A DNA stretch of 64,000 bases from Anodontia alba (GCA_964016985.1 OZ024827.1:113998411-114062410), one strand, 5' to 3'; shown: positions 12,001 through 25,324, counted from the stretch's first letter. The notes: generated by a model not told the origin, from the sequence alone. Translations and numbers: made by a program.

Positions 12001-12243
12001 CGGCCCTCTCAGGGGTTTATGGGAACAGGGGAATAAGGCCATTTATTTCAGGGGAGCAATAGAACCAAAGCCTAAAACTGATGAGACTAGGGGATCAAAG
12101 GCAATTTGGGGGAACAAGGAACATAAAAAAAATCAAGATTTTGATTTTTGGGAACAAGGGAAAATGTCGATTTTTTTTCAGGAGAACAAGGGAACAGGTA
12201 CCCCCCACACACCCCCCACCCCCCTACCCCCTCTGAGAGAGCC
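12001..12243. mobile_element. possible short TIR element with G-rich interior
   Basis: The left end GGCCCTCTCAGGGG is matched in inverted orientation by CCCCTCTGAGAGAGCC at the right end. The interior repeats GGGAACAAGG-type phrases on one strand and ends in a C-rich run (12210-12232). I see no clear target-site duplication and no coding potential. Confidence 0.4.
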
Positions 12244-12366
12244 TCTATTCTCCTTCCAGAAAAAGGTCAGGAATCTTCTTGACATTGTACAGTTGACTTG
12301 TTAAGAGGATGGAACAGATGCAATCTTCCAGTAAAACCAGTTAAATAGTAAAAGTCCTCTATGTAC

Positions 12367-12369
<3 letters not shown>

Positions 12370-12401
<32 letters not shown>
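12370..12401. repeat. poly-A tract
   Basis: 32 consecutive A. It could be a retroposon tail, but I could not identify the body attached to it. Confidence 0.9.
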
Positions 12402-12402
<1 letters not shown>

Positions 12403-12679
12403 AGGAACAATGGCTGTTTATGGAGAGATGAAGGCGGCTGCATCAGTGGCTTGGACGACAAAGATGTGATCTCCTTGAGACCGTAAATGGTCTGTGTTGA
12501 ATTTATTTATAGAAGCCACCTACAAATATTGCCCACAGTATTTTATATTCTGCACTGTCAGCATTAACTTTGTTGCAGACCCTCCACCATCCTGCCCAAA
12601 CAAATATCCCTTGGCAATATATCTATCATCAAATACTGCCTAAGCCCTCTTGGGTATTTCTTTCGCCAGACCTTCCTGG

Positions 12680-12830
12680 GTTGGATTCAGTACTAAAATT
12701 GCAATGTGGATAAAGTGCCTTGCTCAAAGACACAACACTTGGTGCTCGGTGGGGCCGAATTGCTAACTCCCAATCTTGACTTAGAGGCTTTACCATTCCA
12801 CAGCACCCTACAAAGTGCGGCTAGTAGCAA
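12680..12830 (-). mobile_element. degenerate tRNA-derived SINE-like sequence
   Basis: The phrase AAAGTGCCTTGCTCAAAGACACAAC followed by a reverse tRNA-like region (reading on the minus strand GTGGAATGGTAAAGCC, then GGGAGTTAGCAATTCGG) resembles the tail and head of the widespread tRNA-type SINE arrangement. The B box is poorly preserved, so this is a weak, old copy if correct. Confidence 0.35.
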
Positions 12831-12899
12831 AATTGATAAGCAGTATCTCAGTTTCAGTAAATGTACATCCAAACAACATTAAAGCAGCACATGAAAGAA

Positions 12900-13453
12900 T
12901 TTGGCGGAAACAGTATAACCTGGTCTGTTCTTTACTTTATCGATGATACGCATTTGGTAGGACTGAGAGCCGCGAGATTTGTCAGAACGTCTTCTTGTGT
13001 TACAATAATAATGTTTGGCGCTTCATTTATACTTTGATCTATATTCAGGTTAATTGTGAGCCGTGCTATTTGTCAGCAGGCCTCTGATGACCAAAATAAT
13101 CGGCTTTAGTTAGTTACCTTGTTGATTATGTGCATTTGGTATGACTGAGAGCCTTAAGATGTGTCAGAATGCCTTCCTTTGTTACAATAATAATATCTTG
13201 GGATTCACGCGTACTACATCTGCACTTAGGTAGATTGGAAGCTGTGAGATTTGTCAGCAGGCCTCCGTTGACCAAACTAATCGGCGGTAGTTCTTTACAT
13301 TATCATTAATATGCATTTGGTAGGTCTGTGAGCCGGAAGATTTGTCAGAACGCCTTCCTTTGTTACAATAATAATGTCTGTCGCTTCATTCAGACTACAA
13401 TCTGCATTTATGTTTATTGGAAGCAGTGAGTTTTGTCAGCAGGCCTCCGTTGA

Positions 13454-13487
<34 letters not shown>

Positions 13488-16080
13488 TGCAGTTCTTTAT
13501 TTTCATTTATCGATAATATGCATTTGGTAGGACTTAGAGCCGTGAGACTGGTCAGAACACCTTCCTTGTTTATAATAATGTGTTGCGCGCCATTGATACA
13601 ACATTTCGGTTGTTTGGAAACCGTGAGATTTGTCAGATGGCCTCTGTTGATCAAAATCAGCGGCTGTGGGTATTTAGTTTATCGCTGATATGCATCTGGT
13701 AGGACTTAAGAGCCGTGAGATTTGTCAGAACGCCCTCGTTTGTTTGTTACAATAATACCGTGCGCTATATGTATACTATGATCTTCCTTAAAGTTGATTG
13801 AAGCCGTGAGATTTGTCAGCAGGCCTCCGTTGACTAAAATAACCGGCTGTAGTTTTTTACTTTAACGACCATATTCAGTTCGTAGGACTGAGAGACGTGA
13901 GATTTGTCAGAACGCCTTCCTTTGTTACAATAATAATGTCTTGCGCTTCATTCATAGTATGACTACAATCTGCATTTAGGCCGATTGGAAGCCGTGAGAT
14001 ATGTCAGCAGGCCTCCGTTGACCATAATGATCGACTGTTGTTCTTTAATTTATCGATGATATGCATCTGATAGGACTAAAAGCCGTGAGATTGGTCAGAA
14101 CGCCTTCCTTTGTTAGAATATTAATGTCTTGCGCGCCATGTATACAACGTTCTGCATTTCGGTCGATTGGAAACCGTGAGATTTTTAACAGGCCTCTGTT
14201 GACCAAAGTAATCGGCTGTAGATCTTTAGTTTATCGACGATATGCATTTTGTAGGACTGAGAGCCGTTAGATTGGTCAGAACGCCTTCCTTGTTTACAAG
14301 AATGATGTCTTGCGCTTGATCCATACTACGATCTGCATTTAGGTCGACTGGAAACCGCGATATTTGTCAGCAAGCCTCCGTTGACAAAAATAATCGGCTG
14401 TAGTTCTTTAATTTATCAATGATATTCATTTGGTAGGACTGAGAGCCATGAGATTTATCAGAACGCCTTCTTTTTTTACACTAAAAATGTCTTGCGCGCC
14501 ATTTATACAACATTCTGCATTTCAGTCGATTGGAAACTGTGAGATTTGTCAACAAGCCTCCGTTGACCAAAAAAAATCGGCTGTAGGTCTTTTGTTTATC
14601 ATTGATATGCAATTGGTAGTACTGAGAGCCGTAAGATTTGTCAGAACTCACCCGTTTGTGACCTTCATTTAAGTTGATTGGAAGCCGTGAGATTTGTCAG
14701 CAGGCCTACGTTGACCAAAATAATCGGCTGTAGTCTTTTACTTTATCGACGATATGCAGTTCGAAAGGCTGAGATACGTGAGATTTGTCAGAACGTTTCT
14801 TTGTTTATATAATAATGTCTTGCGCGCCATGCATATTACGATCTGCATTTAGGTCGATTAGAAGCCGTGAGATTTTTTTTTCAGTAGGCCTTCGTTGATT
14901 AAAATAATCGGGTGTAGCTCTTCAATTTATCAATGATATGCATTTGGCTGGACTGAAAGCCATAAGTTTAGTCAGAATGCCTTTCTTTGTTTGCTGATAT
15001 GCTGATATGCATTTGGTAGGACTGAGAGCCGTGAGATTTGTCAGAACTCCCTCATTTGTTACACTAATAATGTTGTGCGCTATATATATATATACTATGA
15101 TCTTCATTTAGGTTGACTGGAAGTAGTGAGATTTCTCAGAAGGCCTTCGTTGAACAAAATAATCGGCTGTAGATCTCAACTTCATCGACGATATGCAGTT
15201 CGTAGGACTGAGAGACGTGAGATTTGTCCGAATGCCTTCCTTTGTTACAATAATAATGTCTTACGCTTCATTCATACCACGATCTGCATTTAGGTTGATT
15301 GGAAGCCATGAGATTTGTCAGCAGGCCTCTCCTGACCAAAATAATCGGCTATAGTTCTTTAATTTATCGATGATATGCATTTGGTAGGACTGAGAGCCGT
15401 GAAACTGGCCAGAATGCCTTCCTTGTTTACACTAATAGTGTCTTGCGCGCCATTTTTACAACGTTCTGCATTTCGGTCGATTTACTTCATCGACGATATG
15501 CAGTTCGTAGGAATGAGAGACGTGAGATATGTCAGAACGCTCTCGTTTGTTACAATAATTTCTTGCGTTTTATTCATACTACGATCTGCATTTAGGTTGA
15601 TTGGAAGCCGTGAGACTTGCCAGCAGGCCTCCGTTGACCAAAATAATCGGCTGTAGTTCTTTAATTTATCGATGATATGCATTTGAGAGGACTAAGCGCC
15701 GTGAGATTGGTCAGAACGCCTTCCTTGTTGACACTAATAATGTCTTGCGCGCCATGTATACAAAGTTTTGCATTTCGGTCGATTGGAAACCGTGAGATTT
15801 GTCAGCAAGCCTCCGTTGACCAAGATAACCGGCTGTAGTTCTTTAATTTATCGATGAAATGCATTTGGTAGGACTGAGAGCCATGAGATTTATCAGAACG
15901 CCTTCCTTTTTCACACTAAAAATGTCTTGCGCGCCATTTATACAACGTTCTGCATTTCAGTCGATCGGAAACTGTGAGATTTGTCAGCAAGCCTCTGTTG
16001 ACCAAAATAATCGGCTGTAGGTCTTTAGTTTATCATGGATATCCAATTGGTAGTACTGACAGCCGTAAGATTTATATCAA
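12900..16080. repeat. 185-bp satellite array, about 17 units
   Basis: Each unit carries TATGCATTTGGTAGGACTGA, GAGCCGTGAGATTTGTCAGA, CGCCTTCCTTTGTTACAATA, TGTCTTGCGC, CTGCATTTAGGT, and a second GAAGCCGTGAGATTTGTCAG with CAGGCCTCCGTTGACC. The phrase GCCGTGAGATTTGTCAG therefore occurs twice per unit, so the unit probably arose by an internal duplication of about 95 bp. One unit has a poly-A expansion (13456-13483). Some units are shortened (14990-15010, 15482). Frames such as the 104-residue one at 13374 are satellite artefacts. Confidence 0.9.
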
Positions 16081-16435
16081 TTAAGAGCAAGCCAGGTGAG
16101 CCCCTTAATTGTTTATTGAACAGTAAGTTGAAGATTGTATAGGCAAAAAAGTGCAGCTACTATATACACAATATCATATATCAGAACTCTGGGTGAGGCT
16201 TTTTTTTCTAGCAAATATTGTTCTACCAAAACATGGTGTAGTGCTTACTAAGAACAAAGACGTATAATTTTGTATTATTTACGTCCTTGCTAAGAATGCC
16301 ATTGTAAAACTTTAGCTGTCAGAGACCCTGCTGCAGCACTATTAGACCTATTAGGAGAAATACCCATAGTGTTGAAATATTTGGAATTCTTGCTTACCAG
16401 ATAACATCACTTGTAGGACATGGTAACATGGCAAC
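16081..16435. other. unique AT-rich DNA
   Basis: I see no repeat, RNA gene or coding signal here. Confidence 0.4.
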
Positions 16436-17215
16436 ATAAAACCTATGAAGGGATTTAACTGAATGAGTTATGGGCCCTTGGCTCTGATTCTGGTTTATAT
16501 GATACATCAATCCACTGTCCATGTGTATACCTGGTTTCAACTTTGTTACCTTTACAGTTCTTGAGAAAAGTGTGACAAAATGTTTCATTAATGGCAAATT
16601 GTAAAACCTATCAGGGGATGTAATTCCAAAAGTTATATGCCCTTGGCCCAGATTCTGGTACACAACAGCCTACTGTCCATGTCTGTATCAAGTTTCAACT
16701 TATAGCTTTAATAGGGCCCGAGAAATCTGCAATGATTTTTTTTCATTTATGGCAAATTATAAAACCTATCAAGGGATTTAACTCGGCCACGATTCTGGTA
16801 TATTCTGGTATACACAATATATCAGCCCATATCCATGTGTGTACTTGGTTTCAACTTTGTAACCTTTTTTTAAGAAAAGTGTAACAAAAATATTCATGAA
16901 TGGCAAATTGTAAAACCTATCAAGGTACGTAACTCTAAGAGTTATATTGGCCCTTGGTGCTGATTCTGGTATACACTATACATCAGCCATTTGTCCATAT
17001 GCGTACCAAGTTCAATGTTACAGCTTTCCTAGTTCCTGAGAAATCTGTGATGAAAAATTTTCATTAATGGTAAATTATAAAACATATCATGTAACTCCTA
17101 GATTTATGGGCCTTTGCCCCGGATTCCTGTAAACACCATACATCAACCCACTGGGTATGTGTGTACCAAGCTACAACTTTGTAACCTTACAGTTCTTCAG
17201 AAATACAAAAAATTA
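16436..17215. repeat. tandem repeat of about 160 bp, five partial units
   Basis: AAAACCTATCAAGGG-type anchors occur at 16438, 16602, 16761, 16912 and 17080 (spacing 164, 159, 151, 168). Each unit has TTATGGGCCCTTGG, GATTCTGGTATACAC, CCATGTGTGTACC, AACTTTGTAACC and CATTAATGGCAAATTGT. Units are diverged by about 20%. Confidence 0.82.
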
Positions 17216-18536
17216 TCTGATGAGGATGAAGAGAATGATGGACAGAAGAAAGGGATGAGGTAAAGAATGATGGAAGGAAGGAATGACTGAAGGACAAAGC
17301 AAATCCAGTATAGCCCCATTGTCTGAAAGTAAGACTATAATAATATAGTTCTTGTTATTTGCCTTTTGTTTAGATTGATTGTATTGGGGTTTAACAACAA
17401 CTCAACCCTTGTGGGTCATTTTATGTCTTTTCCCAGAGAAAGGAAGAAAACAGATAGAAGAGATAGTAGAGGAGAAAAAAGAGAGGGACAAGGAAGAAAA
17501 AGGAACAGGAATGAAAGTGAAGAAGCAGAAGAATAGAAACATTCCCCCTCTACCCTACCCTGCTTCAAGGATAGCAGGCCTTGCCCAACTGTAAGCCAAA
17601 ATCAGTTGGACGCCCCGGTGATGTAAGATACACGACACCTTCACACCTCCTGACCACTCCCGCCTTTTGTCTTGAACTACATATATCCAATTACTAGAGA
17701 AATTACTTGTTTGGGTAATTACCTTGAGCAAATGGGGAACACATCGCTCAGAAACAGCAACATTTGCTCATGGTAATTATCAAGACAATGCTGTTAGCTT
17801 TAAACAGAGCTCCAAATAAATAAGGCTTGCCATGTGACTTGACTGCAAGGTAGACATTTCACATGAAATATTGGTAGACATTTCACATAAAATGTTGGTA
17901 GATATTTCAGATGCAATGTCAGCTTTATTTTATCTGAAGAAAACAGAAATGAATGTTGTATGCTGCAATTCTACTTGGTGCTTTAAGAATTAAGCATTAT
18001 AACTGAACATTTCAGCATTACGCCTTAAAGCAGGTGGTAACATACTCATTGTGACAAGACTTTATATGGAGAGCTGGCATTCTGAAATGGGATACTGTAA
18101 CAATGAGAGACAGCAATAGTGTTTCTATTATCTCCCTTGATAGGTAAAGTGCAAGGTAGACCAATTCTAACTGGGCTCTTCCAATTATAATCCTCTGTTT
18201 TCATCATAGGTCATCTATGGGAGCTTTATGTTGCCATGGCAACTGAGCCAAGAGGCAGATCACCATAATTTTAGCTATCTTTAAATCCGCCTACCCTAAC
18301 AACCTTCTTACCTAATAAGGGACAAATCGCTTCAATAATTTTGGAGTCCTAATAAGTACTACAACATGTTTTGGTGGACCTTGTCGTTTACAGAGAGTAC
18401 TTATGGACATTAACTGGCTACTATCTCCTATTGTCTTTTGATTTTATATACAATATCTTCATTTAACCCTTAAATTGCCAATCAAAACAACTGTCATCTG
18501 TTTTGTCATCTGCTTGTGATTTTTAAAGTCTGTTTT
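17216..18536. other. AT-rich DNA with a purine-rich patch
   Basis: 17220-17300 and 17440-17545 are purine-rich. The 71-residue frame at 17379 is low complexity (E/K-rich) and I do not regard it as a gene. The phrase TATTGGGGTTTAACAACAAC at about 17380 resembles the one at 18997, a possible old dispersed repeat. Otherwise nothing recognised. Confidence 0.4.
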
Positions 18537-18596
18537 GCAAACAGTGAGGACCCAGATCAGACAGCTCCTAGCCTGATCAGGGTCCACACCGTTTGC
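18537..18596. repeat. dispersed GCAAACAGTG hairpin, copy 1
   Basis: GCAAACAGTGAGGACCCAGA and its near-complement ending GTCCACACCGTTTGC form a 60-bp imperfect hairpin. The arms contain the same GACCC-GATCAG motif that builds satellite C. Other hairpin copies are at 32974, 35497 and 56200. Confidence 0.75.
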
Positions 18597-20537
18597 CTGT
18601 ATGCAAAAATAGGTTTGAAAAGTTTGCAAGAATGTTCAGCAGACAGAAGTCATTTTCAGATGCAGGTTTTCTTGGCATTTTAAGAGTTAAATGCATATTA
18701 ATCCGTTTGGTGATAAGCACACCCTTCCTCTACTGAAATAACATGAAGAGTGTTGTTTGATCCTGATAATCCCACAAACTTTCAACAATAAGATAAAGAG
18801 TCTTTCTAAATGTTCCTGGCAGTACACTGGATTCCTGATCAATGGTATGCACAGGATCCAACTTCCATTTCTTCATTTACTATCACTCTAGTGCATGTAT
18901 ATTTGTGAACCCAATGTTTGTCAAAGCACTACTGAAACCATTACCTGAAAGAAAAAAAAAATGACTATAATATCAAATATAAAATTGTTTTGGTTTGTTT
19001 GGTTGTGTTGAGGTTTTACGGCCCAGTCAACCCTATAGGCTCATATCAAGCGCAGTCAGTTTACCTTACAACACTTTTTCTGGGCAGACTCAGTCCCCTA
19101 ATCGGTTAGATTTTGAAGATGGTGACTGTGGCAGCCATCTTGGATTCTCAGCCAGAACAATTTTAGCCAGTTTTGATCTACAAGTTATCTCAATACTTCC
19201 AACCAAGTTTAGAGTCATTTAACATAATATTATCAGTTCAGGAGAATTTCAGCATAGATTTTCAAGCTGGCAGCCATACTGGATTTCCAATTTGAATTTC
19301 ATTTTAATTCTTTATTCCTGGGCCATACAGTGAAGATGTCATAGCAAAACATGATAAATGACACTTATTACCATGTACAAAATGAAGAAAACTTTCTTTT
19401 AATACTCTTTTCATAACGATACATGTAATTCATTTGCAAATCTTAAAAGTGTTGTAAAATCTGTCAGCAAAAGTCCAGTTGTCTCTGAAAAAGTTTTCCC
19501 CTTAATTTTTTTTTTTATTTGGTCAGAATTTTTGGGGGGCAGGTGGAATTAGAATCTAATAATTAATTTTCTCTGGCCTAAGTGAAAAAACTGTCATTTT
19601 GACAAAAATATTTTTTTCACATCATACTTCTTCTTGCACTCAATACGCCTGTAATGAGTCTGTTGTTTCAACAAATATTTTGAGACAAGCTGATTTCACC
19701 ATGCATGCACCATACAGTCATGCCAAAGCTAAATTTCCAGAAGAACAAAGGGAATTGACCATAACCTATTTTGCTCTACAGCAACATCACATCAGTATCA
19801 ACACTTATGCAAAGTATGAAAATACCATATTCTATCTAATTACCACACTGTGCACTTAGGTTTTTAAAAATTACTGGGAAAACTTGTGATACAATACATG
19901 TGTGTAACTACCTACTAAGTGTATATCATCAAGGGACTTATCTGATGATGTTTATGTGATTCTTTTTTCTTATTTTCTTTATAAAGCATATGTTGTGGGT
20001 ACTAATTTGAACTGCATCATCATGTCCGTGCAATTCAAATTGGTGCCTACAACATTTGCATTTAAAAAGAAACTGACAAAAAGTACATTGGCTGTAAGTA
20101 ATCTGAAGACTATGGAATTGCTTGACTCTGTGCTTATAGGGGTGTTGCAGTAATAAGGTTGAATACGGTTTTCCTCAAAATATTAGGTAAGATTAGAAGC
20201 AGAAACCAAAATGCCTTTTCAAGAATTACAAAGGGAATTTTAAATAACAGTAAAAGAATTAACCCCTAGGCCCTTATTTTTATCTGACAGCAACATCAAT
20301 ATCAACATTTATGCAAAATATGAAAGGATTCCTTAAACTACTTAGTAAGATAAGAAGCAGATCCTAAAACTAACAGACAACGTAACAACAGTATACCCCT
20401 CTCCTGCCACACAAACACATTTTGCGTTTGTGTGACGGTTAAAAAGTCATTGAAAAATAAAGCCAAAGATTTAGGTAGAAAAAAAAATTCTATCCAAATC
20501 TGTGACTTATTTTTGTACATATCTCAAACAAAAATAT
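18597..20537. other. AT-rich low-copy DNA
   Basis: It includes frames of 65-86 residues (18995, 19599, 19956) with no recognisable domain and no supporting context. I see no RNA gene or repeat array. It could be intronic or intergenic. Confidence 0.4.
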
Positions 20538-20735
20538 ATCTCCAGATAAGATGATTTTTTTTTTCATGGATTTTTTTTTCATTATTATTTTATGTATATA
20601 TAAATAAAAACATGCTGAGAGTTTTCATTAGAAGAAACCTCAGTGAGATACTTCTAATGAGTAATCATAACATGATATCTTGGTTCTCCTCTTTTCTGGA
20701 GCAGGGGTATATACTTTATTTAAGTCTGGAGCTAT
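20538..20735. mobile_element. foldback MITE, subfamily B, degenerate copy
   Basis: A core hairpin, TTTTCATTAGAAG...CTTCTAATGAGTAATC, is bounded on the left by ATCTCCAGATAAG and on the right by a CTGGAGC remnant. The same arrangement is better preserved at 24587, 26951 and 63083. Confidence 0.6.
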
Positions 20736-21027
20736 GAAAAAGTATGATTGTTTTTTTTTTTTTTTTCTAATTTCTCAGTGGGCAGATACCCTGAATCCTC
20801 ACTGAAATAACCTCACTGAGGTAATGCTAAAGAGTTAACTATTTGTAATTCTATTTTAAAAAATGTGTATTTGGATAATTATACTTCTTATCTAGAGCTT
20901 TGCCACAGCCAGGTGCAATATTGTTTATTGCCATAAATCACACCCTAATTATTATCATGCTGGTAGGACAGGCAGAATTGTGAGTTTTATGACACATTGG
21001 GTGGACACATGTGGCTAATCATAGCCC

Positions 21028-21059
<32 letters not shown>

Positions 21060-21493
21060 GTTTGTTTGTTTGTTTTAAGCTGTCCTTTATTTAAGAATTT
21101 ATTGTTTCGATTTCCTAAATCACCCATTGTCAGTCTTTGAATGAGTACCTAGCATTTAAAGTATTAATCCTGTGAAAAAGATTTCATTAATCTAGCAAAA
21201 AACACACACACAAACACACATATATATTAAATCATTTTTTTTTTTTTTTTTTTTTTTTGGTCAGAGAAATGGTAACCTGAGAAAAAATAAGCCTTGTATC
21301 TGCTAAAAAAAAAGAAAAAGAAAGAAGAAAATGTCATCTTATAATCTTATAAATTCTTTGTTAGTATAACATTCAATAAATTGACTAAAATAAGATAAAA
21401 AATAAAACAACATCAAACAAAAAATAAAAAATAAACACCAGAAACCCATCATATATGCCAGGAAAGCTATCTCTGTACATCAAATGTTTATAG
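20736..21493. other. AT-rich DNA with homopolymers
   Basis: It contains T tracts at 20750-20766, 21031-21059 and 21236-21258 and a short CA/TA run at 21201-21230. No gene recognised. Confidence 0.5.
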
Positions 21494-21804
21494 ATTACGA
21501 AATCATGTCTATTCAATTATACTGAAAATTTCACCACCAAAAAGTGAAAATTTTCAAATAAAAAATTCAGATATATTTCATATTTCTGCTCAAAATATGG
21601 ATTGTGGGTACTCATTAGCACCATCTCAATGAGGTGGTTCTAATGAGTATCCACAATCAAGGACGTAAATAATGCATTTTATACGTTTTTGCCACAATCT
21701 ATGTTTTTTGAGCAAAAATAATTTATACCCATATAAACCCCAGTTTTACTGTATAAAAGTGGGGTTTAAGGGGGTCAAAATTAAATAAGCCTGTTTTTGT
21801 GATG
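21494..21804. mobile_element. foldback MITE, subfamily A, copy 1
   Basis: The left end ATTACGAAATCATGTCTATTC and the right end, which reads in reverse CATCACAAAAACAGGCTTAT, are imperfect terminal inverted repeats of about 23 bp. The centre is a hairpin, ATTGTGGGTACTCATTAGCACC and its complement around 21601-21660. The right part carries AAAGTGGGGTTTAAGGGGGTC. The other copies are at 51125/53829 (split) and 56919. Confidence 0.78.
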
Positions 21805-22434
21805 CATGTACCAATGGCAGTAGCACTGGAAATAGATTTTTGTTGTTGTTGTTGTAGTTACTTTTTTTTTTACAATTTTTTTTTTTTTTTTTTTTACAAT
21901 TTTCACAAACTTTTGTAAAAAGCTATAAATAACTATACATACAAATAACATAACATACTAGAGAGTACTTATTTTGGGGCTTTTTTGTCAACCATGAAAT
22001 TTCCTATTAATATATAAACTACAATCAAATCTGCTATTAAAATTAGTATATTAATCCAATCATCATATATGATATATTTTTAAATTATGATCCCCTGCTT
22101 CTACAATATAATATGATCAATCGCTAAGTGCGACCAGGGCACAGTATTGACATAAAAAAAAATCCTTGAAAAAATGGAAAAAAAACAGCAACAAAAAAAA
22201 CAACTAAAAATGTAATGAACTCTCTTCTGCTAAATTTAACACTAGGTGTAGTTTTTTTTAACAGTTTAGGTATGTGCAGAGCTCTAGATAAGAGGGCTAT
22301 ACATTAATACAATTTTTTTTATTATTATTCCTCCATGAAAACATGTACATGTCATGTATGTACTCCTCAGAAGCACACTGGATAGTGTTCTAGCACACTG
22401 TTTAGTGTTCAAGGAAGTACTCTAACTTGAACAT

Positions 22435-22485
<51 letters not shown>

Positions 22486-22871
22486 AACAATATTAGTATT
22501 TTTTTGTCTGATATGGATTTTTTTTTATAAAAGTTATTTTTTGGGTTAACATGGTTAAATATAGGGTTGTGCAGACAAAGAGTTAGGGTATATGTGACAT
22601 CCAATACAGAAAAAGGCCCTTTATACCATGCACTATCTGACAAAAAATTATCTAGAGCTAAAATTAAGTCTATTAGGAATATTTTACAAAAGTTTTGGGC
22701 TAACATTTAAATATTTTTACCAAATATGTAACAAATATGGGCATATACTTTAATCATCTGACTTTCTCCGTTTTCAAAAGAGTTTTTCTTTTAAAGGTCA
22801 CTCTATCTTAGCCGCTGTAAATTTTCCCAAGAATGAGCAACACCACAGAGAACAGGTTGTTTTCTTTTTTT

Positions 22872-22917
<46 letters not shown>

Positions 22918-23790
22918 GGTTTTGTATCAAATAGTTGACAACGGGGCAGTAGGTGGGGATGGGACTGTAATCTGCCAGATGCCAAAGTATTTGTCAGAAT
23001 TTAGTAGACTTACTAGAATAAACACTTGAAAACAGAAAAATTAAAGATGTGAAATGAAAGTTGGGACTTCGTTTTAGAAAGCAGACCCATTTTGTGCTTT
23101 TGTTTTTTTATGAAGAAAGCTTGCATGAAACACAAACTGTATGCAGTCTTATCAACATATTCTTTGTCAATATCTTCTGCAGTATCTGTGACTGGGTCTT
23201 TGCTGTCTGGTATATTTAGGGACCGGCCTTCTCTCACAATGTGTAACATATCAGTCTGCACAAGAAGAAGAACAGAAGTTAATCAGAACAACATATGGAT
23301 GTGATTTATACAATAACTCACCTACTACTTTGCTTTCACTGCAGATTACTGGATGCTAACAGTTTACTGGTAACCCTTTTCCTTCACTCATATATTTAAA
23401 TTTAGCATATCCTTTGATCATCCTGCACAGCCTGAAAATTACAAAAGAAGCCTATATTATAATTTAAGTTATATACATGCAGACAGCCTGTACATGTTCA
23501 TCACAAAAAATATATCTGTGTAACTGTGTAGACTGATCAGGATCTTTACTGGTCACTCATAAATCACTGAATACTGTATGGAATATATAAATGGACAGCT
23601 ATAATCTACAAGGGAATGGGGCTGGATCAGCTGGATAAATAAATCCAGATATATTATGCATTCTACTTTTGTTTTTATTCCTTAACAGTTTTATTGCAGA
23701 ATAAATGAACCAATGAATAGGGAAAAACAATATGTGCAAGAAATTATAAGGGTTCTTGGCTGTATCTTGGCCATAGGATGTGGAGTGTAA
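21805..23790. other. AT-rich DNA, homopolymers, partial MITE
   Basis: T tracts lie at 21870-21894, 22438-22480 (about 43 T) and 22870-22917. A left-end fragment of foldback subfamily B (CTAGATAAGAGGGCTATAC then CCTCCATGAAAACATG) lies at 22279-22360. The frames at 22479, 22803, 23013 and 23599 are not supported as genes. Confidence 0.45.
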
Positions 23791-23883
23791 AACAATTACC
23801 CACCCGGACAATTACCCACTGGACAATTATCCACCCAGACATTTACCCGCCCCTCTTAACCTAAATCCGGACAATTACCCACC
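23791..23883. repeat. short tandem repeat, GGACAATTACCCACC
   Basis: Five imperfect units of about 18 bp (GGACAATTACCCACCC, GGACATTTACCCGCCC and similar). It is followed to about 24110 by looser CATTCATGTACCTGCCC-like repetition. Confidence 0.8.
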
Positions 23884-24110
23884 CTAAAATATTTTTCATT
23901 AACTGTCCTTAAATGTTTTATAAGTGATCTGTAAATCTCTCGGGTTGGGGGGTAGGTGGTAACTTGGGGATAAATGTGGTACAAGTGTGCGAGCCAGTAA
24001 TTCGAAACCTACCCCATTCATGTACCTGCCCTTTGAAAAAATGGCCCCCTTCATATACTTGATCGTCCAAAATGTTGACCTATTCATATACTGCCCTTTG
24101 ATTTTTATAC

Positions 24111-24586
24111 CCACTTATTGCTGGTAGTTAGACAAATATAGCAGTCAATTCATTGAATACCAAGAGAAATAGCAGCCTTGACAAATCTCTGAGCAAAAAA
24201 AATATATGCATTTACCGGGATGTCAGAAAAGTTGAGTCTTTCACATACGAATCAAGAAAAATCAGGTCAGTCATATACTTTTTGTTGAAAAAAGGGGAGC
24301 TAATCATATACCTGGCAGCGCTGAAAAAGGGGTCCATTTGGCATGCATATCCGTACTATGCCATATATAGGAACCCACCCCGCCACCCACGAGCTGTAAA
24401 TTGTCTTATAATATTTTTCATTCATTTAATCCTGTTTTATCGGTAAAAAATGATTTTGTGTCAATCTGAGAGTCTTAGCTGAAAATGACTTTGAAAGGAT
24501 AAAATGAAAGATTTCTTTTTTTTTTTTAAATGACTGTTTTTTTTTAAGGTAAGTGTTCTTTGGTATATATTTTTTCATAAATCCAT
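24111..24586. other. unassigned AT-rich DNA
   Basis: No gene, repeat or RNA recognised. Confidence 0.4.
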
Positions 24587-24737
24587 AGCTACAGATAAGA
24601 GGGGGTATCCACATAATATTTTTCTTATTTCTCCACGAAAACATATGTTGTGGGTACTCATTAGAAGCCCCTTGCTGAGGCACTTCTAATGAGTACCCAC
24701 AACATATGTTTTCGTGGAGAAATAAGAAAGATATCAG
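24587..24737. mobile_element. foldback MITE, subfamily B, near-perfect hairpin
   Basis: The arms TTTCTTATTTCTCCACGAAA and the following ACATATGTTGTGGGTACTCA pair with an exact inverted copy at 24676-24733. The loop is GAAGCCCCTTGCTGAGGCACTTC. The left outer end (ACAGATAAGAGGGGGTATCC) is present, but the right outer end is missing. The near-perfect arms suggest a recent insertion. Confidence 0.85.
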
Positions 24738-25194
24738 CATTTTTCAGAAAAAAAAGCGCTCTCTCTGTTGCTATGATAAATCCCAATGAAAAGGTATCCA
24801 TCATCCATTACAGCATGCAAATGACATTTGATTCATGGCAGCAGACATATTTTAATCACATTGTTAGTAAATGGAAGAAATAACTGTACTGGTCATAAGT
24901 TATCACAGGAAAAAAAAAAGATACTAAAATCTATAAAGTAATTTAATAGAATTTTTTTTATGGGGATTTTTAAGATATTTTATAATGAAAGAAGTATTAT
25001 TATCATTTGGACCAACAATTTACATATACAAAATCAGAAAAGAACCAAATAAGTTTTTACTGCACATACATGTATTTAAAAGTACAGGATGTAATCTTCA
25101 GCTGTCCTACATGTTGCCCAGTATCACGCAGTCTGTTCAGGACTTTCGTGCCACCTTACATCTAATAAACAGATATGTTGAATACCATACATGT
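24738..25194. other. unassigned AT-rich DNA
   Basis: No gene or repeat recognised. Confidence 0.4.
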
Positions 25195-25324
25195 ATATGC
25201 TCTAAGTATTAGACAGACAGTCCTGAGCTAACAATACAGATCTAGATCAGACACCACCTTACAATAAATGGATAGTGTAGAATACTGTTTAACACAAATG
25301 TATTGGACAGTCCTGAGCTAACAG

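Noticed and set aside
13374..15682. Frames of 66-104 residues with repeated LVGLRAVRLVRTPS-like phrases
   Set aside because: They follow the 185-bp satellite unit and include poly-A translation; no sign of selection on a reading frame.
17379..17594. A small E/K-rich coiled-coil protein
   Set aside because: It is low complexity, in a purine-rich patch, with no gene context.
22803..22985. A lysine-rich 60-residue protein
   Set aside because: It is a reverse translation of the T tract at 22870-22917.
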